Source: a virus
DNA: 64,000 nt
IMG/VR virus record: IMGVR_UViG_3300049435_000050
Span: 1-64,000 of that record
Reading direction: 5' to 3' (one strand)
The number at the start of each line of letters is the position of its first letter. Within the stretch, counting starts at the first letter, position 1. The notes below the pieces were generated by a model. The model was not told the origin of the DNA. It ran no database searches and worked only from the letters and a program-made list of their open reading frames with translations. Made by a program: the position numbers and the translations under genes. Positions 18,516 through 26,587 of this stretch are shown here, in pieces.

Positions 18516-18740
18516 ATGGCAAACATTATCACGGTTTCAGCACAACTGCTAAACCACACACCCCCTTCAAGGGGACACAACATCGGGGTAGCATCAATTC
18601 TTGATGTTATTGACTACACTGGCACTGATTACCCTTTCATCAGGTCAATTGTCTACACATCAAATCCAGTATTAACAGCCCTTTATTGTAATGCTCCGGC
18701 ATCTGACATTAAGGTTTTAGCTAATGCTGCTTTGACCTAA
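18516..18740 (+). CDS. Small unknown protein in plus-strand single-gene cassette
   Basis: 74 codons, not recognised. Small, beta-rich, no membrane helix. It is alone on the plus strand inside the minus-strand late block and is followed within 10 bases by a hairpin terminator, so it is an independently transcribed moron. Its length and composition would fit a small decoration or accessory protein, but this is a guess. Confidence 0.55.
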   Translation: MANIITVSAQLLNHTPPSRGHNIGVASILDVIDYTGTDYPFIRSIVYTSNPVLTALYCNAPASDIKVLANAALT

Positions 18741-18742
18741 AA

Positions 18743-18901
18743 TTATTCTCCCTCGTCATTGGCGGGGGAGTTTATTTTACATACCTCTAATTTATCCAAC
18801 CACTCTTTTCTTAATTCATCAAGAGTAGAATGATCGAAATAATCATCACGCTGTACTGCATCTAAATATTCCTCCAATAATTCAATAAAAAGTTCTTCCA
18901 T
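18743..18901 (-). CDS. Small acidic helical protein
   Basis: 52 codons (ATG at 18901, stop 18743), 2 bases after the methyltransferase stop. Strongly acidic and helical (EELFIELLEEYLDA). Its 3-prime end contains the terminator of the convergent plus-strand gene. Too short to classify. Confidence 0.45.
   Translation of the reverse strand: MEELFIELLEEYLDAVQRDDYFDHSTLDELRKEWLDKLEVCKINSPANDEGE
18748..18777 (+). terminator. Terminator of the 18516 gene
   Basis: CTCCC (18748-18752) pairs with GGGAG (18766-18770) around 13 bases, followed by TTTATTTT. Confidence 0.6.
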
Positions 18902-18903
18902 TA

Positions 18904-19596
18904 TTATTTCCTTTTAAAACACATCAAATGTACTACGTTAGCTATAAATTCCCATTGGTCAAGATTGGTTGTCAGGTATGCAAGCAACGCGTCACTAACC
19001 TCTTTATGCCCTCTGAAATAACCATGGGGCATATTCATATAATGTCCTGCATCGTCAACTAACAGATAGCCACCTTTCTTAATTAACGGGGCATAGTTTT
19101 TAAGATCATTAAGGCAACCGTCAAAACTGTGATCTCCGTCCACGTACAGGACATCCCACTTTCCCAAATCCTTTACTGCCTGAATGACCCATGGCTCGTT
19201 GCTAAGGCCTTTTATTATTCCCGGTGGGTTTAGCCCGAAGTATTCATGTAAGTCCTGTATACACTGCCAGTAGTCATGTTCCTGATAGCCTCCTTCGCTT
19301 GATAGTGGTGTTACTCCGTGTACAGTAGCATCGGGGCGAAGTAGCTTTATAAGTGACAGTGTGCCGCTTTTATAAACACCTATTTCCAAGAAACTAAATC
19401 CTTTCTCCTGTTCATCACATATCAGTTTCCACAACCACCAAAAACTTTTTTCGCCAAATCCATATCCGTTAGCCACAAATTCCCTATGCGTTTTTAGGTT
19501 ATGATCGGCATCTACAAGTTGGCAGAATAGATCGTTGATATGAGCGTGACTTTCTTTGGTATCAAGCCAATGAGACTTTAAATCAATTAGATTCAT
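18904..19596 (-). CDS. Class I SAM-dependent methyltransferase of sugar-modification type
   Basis: 230 codons. Motif I FLEIGVYKSGT (about residues 69-79) binds SAM, followed by DVLYVDGDHSFDG (about 149-161) and GGYLLVDDAGHY (about 175-186). This D-G-D-H pattern is typical of Methyltransf_24 / cephalosporin-hydroxylase-like enzymes found in polysaccharide clusters. It lies among glycosyltransferases, so the likely substrate is a sugar. Confidence 0.75.
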   Translation of the reverse strand: MNLIDLKSHWLDTKESHAHINDLFCQLVDADHNLKTHREFVANGYGFGEKSFWWLWKLICDEQEKGFSFLEIGVYKSGTLSLIKLLRPDATVHGVTPLSSEGGYQEHDYWQCIQDLHEYFGLNPPGIIKGLSNEPWVIQAVKDLGKWDVLYVDGDHSFDGCLNDLKNYAPLIKKGGYLLVDDAGHYMNMPHGYFRGHKEVSDALLAYLTTNLDQWEFIANVVHLMCFKRK

Positions 19597-19798
19597 GGTA
19601 ATGCTCTATAATAATAAAACTAACACTTATAAAAAAGAACGAAGCCCATGTCAAAAATCTATATCTGAAAAAATCTATAATGATATGGTCTGACAATAAT
19701 AAACACTTCATATAAATGCTAACTATTACTAAAAATATCAACATTATAAATGATATTTCTAAAAAGTGGTAAATTATATGTTCTTTAATCCATTTCAT
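19583..19798 (-). CDS. Two-helix membrane protein
   Basis: 71 codons with two membrane helices (about 10-35 and 46-63). It overlaps the methyltransferase start by 14 bases and the upstream gene by 4. It could be a membrane anchor or flippase accessory for the sugar cassette, or a superinfection-exclusion peptide. No motif decides. Confidence 0.55.
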   Translation of the reverse strand: MKWIKEHIIYHFLEISFIMLIFLVIVSIYMKCLLLSDHIIIDFFRYRFLTWASFFFISVSFIIIEHYHESN

Positions 19799-20436
19799 AT
19801 CAGTTCAATTATTTTACTCATATCAGCTTGACCGTTTCCATGCACCAAAACCGGAGTTGTTAATGTTTCTTTGTTAATTATTCTACCATTAACGAAATTA
19901 AAATCTGTCCATAATGTCCCACACAAATTCTGGAAAACTTGGCAATTCGTATCCAATTCCATATCATACTTATAACCTTTAGTTATAAATGTCTTAGCTA
20001 AACACACTTGATCATTATCGATTATAGTTATAGGGTTCTCCTCAAACATACGGCAGAACAGTTCCACACTGACAAATGAAACGCCACCATTAAGGTACTT
20101 GAACCGTGACTTAGTTGATGGGTACAAATACGCCCACTGTTCATAAGGCCATGCATTAATTTCTGCCCCGAACAGTATTACATCCTTGTCTAGGATCCCA
20201 TCCAAAGCCTCCTGCATACTCCCTAACGCGATCACATCGTAAGCGTCAACTATAAATAGGTGGGTACAATCTGTTGTCTTGGCGTAGTTGTAGGCGTTAA
20301 CCATTTTACTGCCGAAAGCCTGATACTGCATACCGCATACTTCCCAATCCCATTCAAACTTTTCAAGTGACCGTACAAGGTTTTTATAACCAGGATGGTT
20401 AAGGTCGGAAACAGTAGTTATTAATTTACATTTCAT
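19795..20436 (-). CDS. PLOD/procollagen-galactosyltransferase-like glycosyltransferase
   Basis: 213 codons, GT-A-like. HLFIVDAYDVI (about residues 59-69) supplies a DxxD metal-binding motif, and KYLNGGVSFVS (about 112-122) matches the LNxG signature of PLOD-type glycosyltransferases. A late Asp (DNDQVCLAKTFI) matches the D-Q pair that closes the active site. Overlaps both neighbours by 4 bases. It probably adds a hexose to a glycan or protein; acceptor unknown. Confidence 0.7.
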   Translation of the reverse strand: MKCKLITTVSDLNHPGYKNLVRSLEKFEWDWEVCGMQYQAFGSKMVNAYNYAKTTDCTHLFIVDAYDVIALGSMQEALDGILDKDVILFGAEINAWPYEQWAYLYPSTKSRFKYLNGGVSFVSVELFCRMFEENPITIIDNDQVCLAKTFITKGYKYDMELDTNCQVFQNLCGTLWTDFNFVNGRIINKETLTTPVLVHGNGQADMSKIIELI

Positions 20437-21221
20437 TCAAAGTCCTCCCAAAGCGGCCTTACACCACTCACATAATCAGCGTGCATCTTATGATATTCAT
20501 CCCAAACTACCCCTGCTTGTTGTTGCTTAACTTGAGTATATGAGTTCTCTCCAGTATCTATATGAGAAATATCAATATGAGGTAAGTAACAATTCCAAAA
20601 ACCTGCCAGTTTTGACCGTAAATCATATATTGAATCATCAAAACCATAAACAGAAGATGGCTGAATCATGCCCCCTATTTTATCAATCAATCGCCAGTTA
20701 AACAGAGTGCATGTGCCCATGATTTGACCACCACCCTCAACTGTTATCCATCGTTGCCCTGCAACATGCGGTAAAGCTATATATTCCCCGTCAAACTCAA
20801 TATCCTTTCGCTTCAAACCAATAATACCAATGGTTGGGTCACGCTCAATAGCGGCTTCCATTTCTTCTACCCATCCTAATTGGTTTATAACTACGTCATT
20901 ATCAATTTTGCAGCAAAATTCTTCCGATTGTCTTAGCTTTAATCCCTGATTGATTGCTCTTGCAGTGCCTAAGTTTTCTGTGTTTGTAATGATATTAATT
21001 CCGTTAATCTTCCATCCGAAGTTTCCAGCAATATTTGTGTTACCTAATTCAAAATACCTTCTTAATAAACTTTTAGTCCGTTCGCAACTTCCATTATCGA
21101 CAATTATAAGCCTATGCTTATCCCAATTAACAGTTTGCGCTAATGACACTAATGTTTTTTCAGTGTATTCACTCCTGCCGTTTTCTTCGGTATCATATAC
21201 AGCACAAATTATCAGACTCAT
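20433..21221 (-). CDS. Family 2 glycosyltransferase (GT-A)
   Basis: 262 codons from ATG at 21221, chosen because GGAGGAG, an unusually strong Shine-Dalgarno for this genome, lies just upstream. Motifs: LIIVDNGS (about 38-45), NLGTARAINQGL (about 84-95) and the metal-binding CKIDNDV (about 103-109). A C-terminal acceptor domain follows. Heads the visible sugar cassette. Confidence 0.8.
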   Translation of the reverse strand: MSLIICAVYDTEENGRSEYTEKTLVSLAQTVNWDKHRLIIVDNGSCERTKSLLRRYFELGNTNIAGNFGWKINGINIITNTENLGTARAINQGLKLRQSEEFCCKIDNDVVINQLGWVEEMEAAIERDPTIGIIGLKRKDIEFDGEYIALPHVAGQRWITVEGGGQIMGTCTLFNWRLIDKIGGMIQPSSVYGFDDSIYDLRSKLAGFWNCYLPHIDISHIDTGENSYTQVKQQQAGVVWDEYHKMHADYVSGVRPLWEDFE

Positions 21222-21517
21222 ACTTGCTCCTCCAACCACTTCTGTATTTTAGCAGTGTTATCCTGCAATTCAGCCAATGTCCGGTTCGGTAAAGTAGCAG
21301 CAAGCTTGGCACATTCAAACCGGGATGGCGCTATTTTCCATGGTTGTTCGTTGAATTTTTTGAACATTTCCTGTAACTCTTTATCGCCCCCGTCTTTGAT
21401 TAAGTTTTCGGTGATTTGGTTTGGCGATACAGAATCACCGGATAATTGATACTCTTTTTTTTCTCGCTCTGTAATCATGCGGATGTTATTGCTAATATCA
21501 GGGTTGAATATATTCAT
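21218..21517 (-). CDS. Unknown helical protein, first full gene of late operon
   Basis: 99 codons from ATG at 21517; an internal ATG at about 21478 is an alternative. Soluble, helical, Lys/Glu-rich. It starts right after the T tract of the leader hairpin and couples by 4-base overlap to the glycosyltransferase. Not recognised. Confidence 0.55.
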   Translation of the reverse strand: MNIFNPDISNNIRMITEREKKEYQLSGDSVSPNQITENLIKDGGDKELQEMFKKFNEQPWKIAPSRFECAKLAATLPNRTLAELQDNTAKIQKWLEEQV

Positions 21518-21614
21518 TTGATAAAAAATAAGCCCGCCAGCCTAAAGTGAAGATAGCGCAAGCAAATCCTAACAATGAAGTGGCTGACGGGAAGTTTTTA
21601 ATATTTTGTTTCAT
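21498..21614 (-). CDS. Possible 38-residue leader peptide / small membrane protein
   Basis: ATG at 21614, stop at 21498: 38 codons with one hydrophobic segment (SATSLLGFACAIFTLGW). It overlaps the next start by 20 bases in another frame. Its start codon lies inside one arm of an inverted repeat and its body encodes the terminator-like stem. It may be a genuine tiny membrane protein or an attenuation leader peptide. Confidence 0.4.
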   Translation of the reverse strand: MKQNIKNFPSATSLLGFACAIFTLGWRAYFLSNEYIQP

Positions 21615-21635
21615 TGTCGTTTTAAATTTGCTTGC
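21520..21635 (-). ncRNA. Structured leader RNA of the late operon (attenuator candidate)
   Basis: In minus-strand RNA, GCAAGCAAAT (21635-21626) pairs with ATTTGCTTGC (21567-21558). Inside it ACAATGAA (21617-21610) pairs with TTCATTGT (21579-21572). CCCGTCAGCC (21591-21582), in the loop, pairs with GGCTGGCGGG (21542-21533), followed by a U-rich tract before the ATG at 21517. The last stem looks like a terminator; its arms place it in pseudoknot relation to the first stem. Confidence 0.6.
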
Positions 21636-21640
21636 TGCTG

Positions 21641-21676
21641 TAAATATACAAACTTATTTGGCACTTTACCAAATAA
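21641..21676 (-). promoter_or_regulatory. Promoter and palindromic operator of the late operon
   Basis: On the minus strand TTTG (21673-21670) lies 21 bases upstream of TATATTTA (21648-21641), near the Bacteroidota consensus. A perfect palindrome, TTATTTGG (21654-21661) and CCAAATAA (21669-21676), overlaps the -33 region and could bind a dimeric regulator. The predicted start falls at the first arm of the leader RNA. Confidence 0.5.
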
Positions 21677-21751
21677 AATTTAAGCCTAATTTTAAGCCAT
21701 GTAATCAATTTTTATATTTTTTGGTATATAGATACCATTTTGAAATAATAA

Positions 21752-21943
21752 TCAATTAGGTGGGCTAAAATAGTCCTCTAATCGCTTAAACCTTGTGTAG
21801 CAATCACTCAACTCAAAGTGTTGTTGCTGGTCTATCAATTCTTTTATCAGTTCTACCATGGATACTCCTGACTTATTGGTAACGCTGTACCATACTCCGG
21901 TTGGCACTTGCTGCAGCTTATTTATGGTTTCTGTTGTGGTCAT
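21752..21943 (-). CDS. Small unknown protein after primase-helicase
   Basis: 63 codons, 11 bases after the primase-helicase stop. Soluble, mixed alpha/beta, Gln-rich (DQQQHFE). Last gene of the replication operon. Not recognised. Confidence 0.5.
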   Translation of the reverse strand: MTTTETINKLQQVPTGVWYSVTNKSGVSMVELIKELIDQQQHFELSDCYTRFKRLEDYFSPPN

Positions 21944-21954
21944 AGGGTTATGGT

Positions 21955-23952
21955 TTAAAATGGTGGATTATCGTCTGATTGCATTGGTGCATAATCATAA
22001 TTATAATTTGGCTGTAAGGCTCTTTCTCTAACCGTTTCAGTAATATCAATTTTACCTTGTACTGGCTTTGACTTTACTCTGTGATACTCTACTATTGGAT
22101 TAAATCCAGGCTCCATTAAGTCACGATTCTCAGATGTTTCAAAGCCAGTTAAATGGTTTATCATTCTCAAATCTACAGGTTTATTTATCCAAGTTACATT
22201 ACCCCCTGTTTCTGTTTCCTTTACTTTCCTAACGTGAATTTCAGTAAACATCCACGCCTTTTCATTTTGTGTAACTCGGTGGATGGTTAAAAACTCATCT
22301 GCCTTATTTGCGAACATTACCCCCATTTCGGTATCTTCCTTTTGTGGGGCCATTGTAAATCCATCCTTACCTTTGTTCCTTGCACCAACTGTACCTACAT
22401 GACAGTTCAGGTAAATTGATAAGTTGTTATTCTTGCAGTAAAGCTGTATAACGCTTGCGGCCTCGTAATGATAGTCATACCCGCTTTGCTTTGACTTTAT
22501 CGGTATATCAATCTTCAATGAGTTATACGGGTCGATCATAAGCCCATTATATTTTTTCTTCCTCATTGCTTTTGTGGTCATATTCAATATTTCATTATAA
22601 TTAAAAAGCTTATCACCGCATTTAATAATGTCGAAATGATCTTTTACAAACTGCTTTGCTTTGATATATTTTTCCTGACTCATGGTATTAATCGGTTCAC
22701 ACCAATAAAATTCTATCAGTTTTCTTATCACACCGCCAACTCTATTTTCAGAACTAAATATCAGCCACTTCCAATCATGGAATATGGCAGAAAGCATTTC
22801 AAGATACCAAATTACACTGGATTTACCCACATTGTCAAGACCGTTTATGATGACCAAATTACCCTCTTTGAAAAGGAAATGCTTGTCAAGTGTAGGTATA
22901 CCGGTACTTTTACCCAGTTCAAAACTTCCATTTCGCCATGCATCAAGGTAACCGTCATAGTCGTCCTCTGTGGCAAGAAACGACGTATCATCATCTGACA
23001 TATCAATCCGACTTGGTATCACTATGTCGTTATCGCGTTGGTTCTCTATCCTATCACCATATCCCTCATCGTAAAGCATCTTAGGTACTTTATTCCAATC
23101 ACCATCGCATTTTAGCACTCCGTACACTGCATACGGCTGGTATGGTGTCTGGGCCTCAAATTCTGTTGATGTTGAGAAAACACTAAACCATTTAAGTTCC
23201 TCATCATAATTACCTGAACTATCAGCTTTGGTATCACCCGGCCTACGCATCAAAATCTTTGATCCTTTTCTTCCAACGGCAGTCCATCCATATTCCTCAA
23301 GCAATGCTACAACATCACCACGCTCATTAAAATCTTCTGTAGGCTTTAATCCCTTGGTCTGTTTCTTTTGCTCTACAATTGGTGGTTTAAACTCTTTTTG
23401 AACCTCATTGAAACTGTATGCGATGTTTAGCAGAGTCTCCCGTTCCTGAACGGTAATGGTGGGTATGTTATCGAAAGTACCGTTAATCAGTTCATACCCA
23501 GGTGTGGGGAAGCAGGCTATATACCCACCATTACCACGTGTCTCAAATAAAACTTTTATCTTTTCACCTACTTTCTGCTCTGCTTCGTTAGCATAGCGCT
23601 GCGCAAGTTTTTTATTCCCATCAATAATTTCACAACGGTAGATTAGGTGATATCCTCCGCTTGTTGTTTTCTGAACTACTAAACGTTGTAATAGCCCCGG
23701 ACAAACTTTGATAACAGTTTTTTGATATTCACTAAAAAGTTTTCCTGTAAGGTCATATTTCAAGTCTATGTCGATAGCCTCAAGGTTTCCGCTGATACTT
23801 CCGCAAACTATACCTACCCCGTAACACTGACTTAAATCATGCCTAAGTGTGGACTGTTCCCATTGTTTAACAATTGGGACTTTCTTTTCGTTTATTGGAA
23901 TAACCTGTACCCCAACTGTATTTTGAAGTTGTGAGTAGCTAATCATTTCCAT
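21955..23952 (-). CDS. Prim-pol primase fused to RecA-fold replicative helicase
   Basis: 665 codons. N-terminal archaeo-eukaryotic-type prim-pol: catalytic AIDIDL (D61, D63) and SGGYH (98-102). After a linker, a DnaB-like RecA domain has Walker A GLDNVGKSS (371-379) and Walker B LMIDP (D474). The tail ends SDDNPPF, resembling the acidic-aromatic tip of SSB proteins. It should prime and unwind DNA at the phage fork. It overlaps the upstream replication protein by 14 bases. Confidence 0.85.
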   Translation of the reverse strand: MEMISYSQLQNTVGVQVIPINEKKVPIVKQWEQSTLRHDLSQCYGVGIVCGSISGNLEAIDIDLKYDLTGKLFSEYQKTVIKVCPGLLQRLVVQKTTSGGYHLIYRCEIIDGNKKLAQRYANEAEQKVGEKIKVLFETRGNGGYIACFPTPGYELINGTFDNIPTITVQERETLLNIAYSFNEVQKEFKPPIVEQKKQTKGLKPTEDFNERGDVVALLEEYGWTAVGRKGSKILMRRPGDTKADSSGNYDEELKWFSVFSTSTEFEAQTPYQPYAVYGVLKCDGDWNKVPKMLYDEGYGDRIENQRDNDIVIPSRIDMSDDDTSFLATEDDYDGYLDAWRNGSFELGKSTGIPTLDKHFLFKEGNLVIINGLDNVGKSSVIWYLEMLSAIFHDWKWLIFSSENRVGGVIRKLIEFYWCEPINTMSQEKYIKAKQFVKDHFDIIKCGDKLFNYNEILNMTTKAMRKKKYNGLMIDPYNSLKIDIPIKSKQSGYDYHYEAASVIQLYCKNNNLSIYLNCHVGTVGARNKGKDGFTMAPQKEDTEMGVMFANKADEFLTIHRVTQNEKAWMFTEIHVRKVKETETGGNVTWINKPVDLRMINHLTGFETSENRDLMEPGFNPIVEYHRVKSKPVQGKIDITETVRERALQPNYNYDYAPMQSDDNPPF

Positions 23953-24712
23953 AAACAGATTTTACTTTTCTACTTGGTTCATTTCCGTATGTTTCTAAAT
24001 TAATTCTATTCTGCTCGTCAGTTATTTTATGGCTAAAAGGTATTTCAATAATAATTTCATCCAACCAACCTTTATTATTAATAAATGTTGTTGGATCTTT
24101 ACGAAATTTTTTATTAGGCTGACTAATTTTATAATTAGGAATATAATCCATAATTAATAAACGTTCTATGTCTGATAGTTTTCTCCATTTTTCTTTTGAT
24201 TTTTCTAAACCAACCTTCTTATCGTAAGCATCCCAAAACATATCAAAATCGACATTAATTACTTTATTTAATTCCTTTACATTATTGTATGTGGTGCTAA
24301 TGGTGTCCACTTGATGTTCTCCCGTTGGTCTTTTGCTTGGTAAATTAGATTGATAACTATCATAATTACAGATAGTTATCATGGTCATTTTGCTGGTCGT
24401 TTTGATGGTCAACATTTGATCTAAGTGTAACGAGTTGAGAAAACGTCTTACGGTATTCCTATCCCACTTCCAATCTCTGCATAAACGTTCTTGAGATGTC
24501 AATACCTGTCCCCTTTCGATAGGTATTAAATCATAACCTATAGCTTCTTTTTTACCATTATGACTTGCCATAATAAGTAAGTCTAACCAGGCCTCAAGTT
24601 TTGTTCTCTTGCGATTTTGTTCGTATAGCCAATGATTTTTAATAGACCTGAATATTTTTATATATCCAGTTTTATAATTTTGTTCAGGTTCCGACAGTAT
24701 AAAGTCTTCCAT
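23939..24712 (-). CDS. Replisome organiser / replication initiation protein (O/DnaD-like)
   Basis: 257 codons from ATG at 24712 (the longer reading starts with TTG). Residues about 15-115 form a winged-helix block (GYIKIFRSIKNHWLY, LTSQERLCRDWKWDRNTVRR), typical of phage replication organisers. The C-terminal helical part (FDMFWDAYDKKVGLEKSKEK) is the helicase-loading type seen in phage replication proteins. It directly precedes the primase-helicase and likely loads it. Confidence 0.7.
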   Translation of the reverse strand: MEDFILSEPEQNYKTGYIKIFRSIKNHWLYEQNRKRTKLEAWLDLLIMASHNGKKEAIGYDLIPIERGQVLTSQERLCRDWKWDRNTVRRFLNSLHLDQMLTIKTTSKMTMITICNYDSYQSNLPSKRPTGEHQVDTISTTYNNVKELNKVINVDFDMFWDAYDKKVGLEKSKEKWRKLSDIERLLIMDYIPNYKISQPNKKFRKDPTTFINNKGWLDEIIIEIPFSHKITDEQNRINLETYGNEPSRKVKSVYGND

Positions 24713-24747
24713 TTTACCAAAAGTCAAAAGTGTAAAGCCAAAAAAGA

Positions 24748-24921
24748 TTATGCTACTTCCTTGAAAGTAGATTTATCAATAAATTCTTTACCTAAGAATT
24801 TAACCTTTTTTAGTCTTCCATCTTTAACCCAATTGAAAACTGTTTGACGGGTAACATCCATAAGAACAGCGTAGTCATTAACTGTCATAAGGTTACTTGT
24901 GATGATTTTAGTTGTTTCCAT
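24748..24921 (-). CDS. MerR/excisionase-like helix-turn-helix protein
   Basis: 57 codons. TVNDYAVLMDVTRQTVFNWV (about residues 13-32) is a HTH_17-type helix-turn-helix followed by a wing. Its promoter -7 box ends only 4 bases before the ATG, so the mRNA is probably leaderless. It may control the replication operon that begins 36 bases downstream, or act as an excisionase-like architectural protein. Confidence 0.75.
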   Translation of the reverse strand: METTKIITSNLMTVNDYAVLMDVTRQTVFNWVKDGRLKKVKFLGKEFIDKSTFKEVA

Positions 24922-24925
24922 AATT

Positions 24926-24956
24926 CAAATGTAAATACAATTTGTCATAATGTCAA
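24926..24956 (-). promoter_or_regulatory. Promoter of the 24748-24921 regulator
   Basis: On the minus strand TTG (24956-24954), 20 bases, TACATTTG (24933-24926): an exact Bacteroidota promoter. The ATG follows after 4 bases. Confidence 0.75.
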
Positions 24957-24965
24957 GTGTGTTGA

Positions 24966-24999
24966 TAAAAAAATAACCGAGACACCACATCCCGGTTAT
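24966..24999 (-). terminator. Terminator of the RepL-NinB operon
   Basis: On the minus strand ATAACCG (24999-24993) pairs with CGGTTAT (24979-24973) around 13 bases, followed by a T tract. It lies 57 bases beyond the NinB-like stop. Confidence 0.75.
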
Positions 25000-25055
25000 A
25001 ATACCAACATCGTTAAGAAAGACTACGGCATCAAAGGTAGTAATTTTTATTATTA

Positions 25056-25514
25056 CTAAAACTTTAATTCCACATCCTCATTAGGGAGTGGTAGCTGTAG
25101 TCCCAGGAAATCATTCGCCCACAGCCTTATTTGTTCCGTAAACTCGTTAAACTCAATAGTTGAAAGGTTAGTGGTACTTCGGTAGGTCTTTAAAACTTCA
25201 CCAGTTGACTTGTCAGCCATTATATCCCCATTCTTATCCACTGCATCCACCGAAAGAAATTTGTGCCTTAAAACCTCTTTAATAGCGTTAGGTTCTATAC
25301 CAGTTTCTTCGGCTATCTCGTTGATATACCAGTGCAACACCGAATTTTGCTTCAAACTACGGGGCTTCCTTCGTGTTTTAATCTCCACAGTTACCTTGGC
25401 CCCGTCATCGAAAGATAACCTCAACTCCCGATAAACGTACCTATCATTGGGAAAATTAAAGGTAGTGTCATCACCGGTGTGCACTATAACCCCGTCAAAC
25501 TTGCGCGTTGGCAT
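25056..25514 (-). CDS. NinB-like recombination mediator
   Basis: 152 codons from ATG at 25514; an in-frame extension to 25622 runs inside the upstream gene and is hydrophobic, so it is unlikely. RSLKQNSVLHWYINEIAEET (about residues 50-69) and the following helix EPNAIKEVLRHKFL match the NinB/Orf family. These proteins bind single-stranded DNA and help phage recombination. Followed by a terminator. Confidence 0.7.
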   Translation of the reverse strand: MPTRKFDGVIVHTGDDTTFNFPNDRYVYRELRLSFDDGAKVTVEIKTRRKPRSLKQNSVLHWYINEIAEETGIEPNAIKEVLRHKFLSVDAVDKNGDIMADKSTGEVLKTYRSTTNLSTIEFNEFTEQIRLWANDFLGLQLPLPNEDVELKF

Positions 25515-26214
25515 AGCTAAAAATATTATGTGAATGAAGTTTAAAGCGATTTTCTTGGTCATTGAAAATATCCATATCCAATTCACAACCGTAAAAATCA
25601 AAACCAAGCAGGTCACAAGCAATACGAATAGACCCTGACCCTAAATGTGTATCAAGTATCTTATCACCCTTATTTGCATACCGTTTTAAAAGTTCCCCGT
25701 AAACAGGAATTGGTTTTTGATTAGGATGTATACGTTTTTCGTTTAACTTCTTATTCCCTTGCTGAATACGGTTATTAATTTGATAACCCTGTATCATTCC
25801 ATTCCATAAAAACTCAAAATAATCAATCTTATTAGTTAGTGATGTCCACATAATTTGACATGCCGAAAAATCATTGTCTCTAAGTAAATTCCAAACTATT
25901 CTACCTGCAGATATTGATTTTTGATCGAAGTTTAAATAGTTTTCGCACATTATTATTTGGTGTTTACTCACTCTGAATAACTCATTATAATATTTTTGGT
26001 CAGGTGGATAGTTATCCCAATCCTTAATACGATGCTTGGCATTATGAGCTATCATAGTCCCGTTTTTCTGCTTTACATGTGTTGGTCTTGTAGCGTGCTT
26101 TTTATCTTCACCCTGACCTGTTTGCGGATCAACAATTGCTAAGTCAAAATATTTATCAGGAAATTTCCCCATAAATATCATATTATCGATTTGTTCAGTT
26201 TGACTTACGGGCAT
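25495..26214 (-). CDS. DNA methyltransferase-like protein with altered catalytic motif
   Basis: 239 codons, N6/N4 amino-methyltransferase fold. The SAM-binding motif LDTHLGSGS is at about residues 187-195, HPNQKP at 163-168, and YGCELD at 208-213. The catalytic motif, normally DPPY or DPPW, reads DPQT (D29-T32). With Pro and the aromatic residue missing the usual base-flipping chemistry may be lost or changed. It may be a self-protection enzyme, a decoy, or a divergent active form. Overlaps neighbours on both sides. Confidence 0.7.
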   Translation of the reverse strand: MPVSQTEQIDNMIFMGKFPDKYFDLAIVDPQTGQGEDKKHATRPTHVKQKNGTMIAHNAKHRIKDWDNYPPDQKYYNELFRVSKHQIIMCENYLNFDQKSISAGRIVWNLLRDNDFSACQIMWTSLTNKIDYFEFLWNGMIQGYQINNRIQQGNKKLNEKRIHPNQKPIPVYGELLKRYANKGDKILDTHLGSGSIRIACDLLGFDFYGCELDMDIFNDQENRFKLHSHNIFSYANAQV

Positions 26215-26404
26215 AAAATTCTTTCATTGAGTAATACACTTTTACTTTTCCCTCTACTATAAGTTGGTTGATCCTATCAGTGAACAAGGTTTCCTGTGCC
26301 CCCTTACGATAGGTATATTGCTTCTTTGTCTTGACAATACTATTTACCTTATGCTCGTGCTTATGTTCATCATATTCCAGGCTATCACAGTATGGATTTT
26401 TCAT
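26195..26404 (-). CDS. Small basic unknown protein
   Basis: 69 codons, Lys/His-rich, soluble (HKHEHK near residue 14). ATGA overlap with the membrane protein gene upstream and 20-base overlap with the methyltransferase-like gene. Not recognised. Confidence 0.5.
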   Translation of the reverse strand: MKNPYCDSLEYDEHKHEHKVNSIVKTKKQYTYRKGAQETLFTDRINQLIVEGKVKVYYSMKEFYARKSN

Positions 26405-26580
26405 TTTAATGTCAGCTTAATATACTCCCAGTGGTGAATAACCAACTCCAATGCCACCGTAATCAAGGCCCCGAACAGTAGTGAAGCCAATACAGCAGGC
26501 CAGTGGTGTTTTATTAAGTCAAACACATATAACACCACCACAATAAGGATCAATACCCAAACCTTAACTTTATTTTTCAT
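26401..26580 (-). CDS. Two-helix membrane protein
   Basis: 59 codons (ATG 26580, stop 26401) read directly from the sequence. Two membrane helices (about 6-22 and 27-47) are separated by a KHHW turn, with a second HHW after the second helix. ATGA overlap downstream. Function unknown. Confidence 0.55.
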   Translation of the reverse strand: MKNKVKVWVLILIVVVLYVFDLIKHHWPAVLASLLFGALITVALELVIHHWEYIKLTLK

Positions 26581-26587
26581 CTTTACT

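Noticed and set aside
21547-21759. 70-codon hydrophobic plus-strand frame
   Set aside because: It runs antisense through the structured leader and promoter; composition follows the AT-rich DNA.
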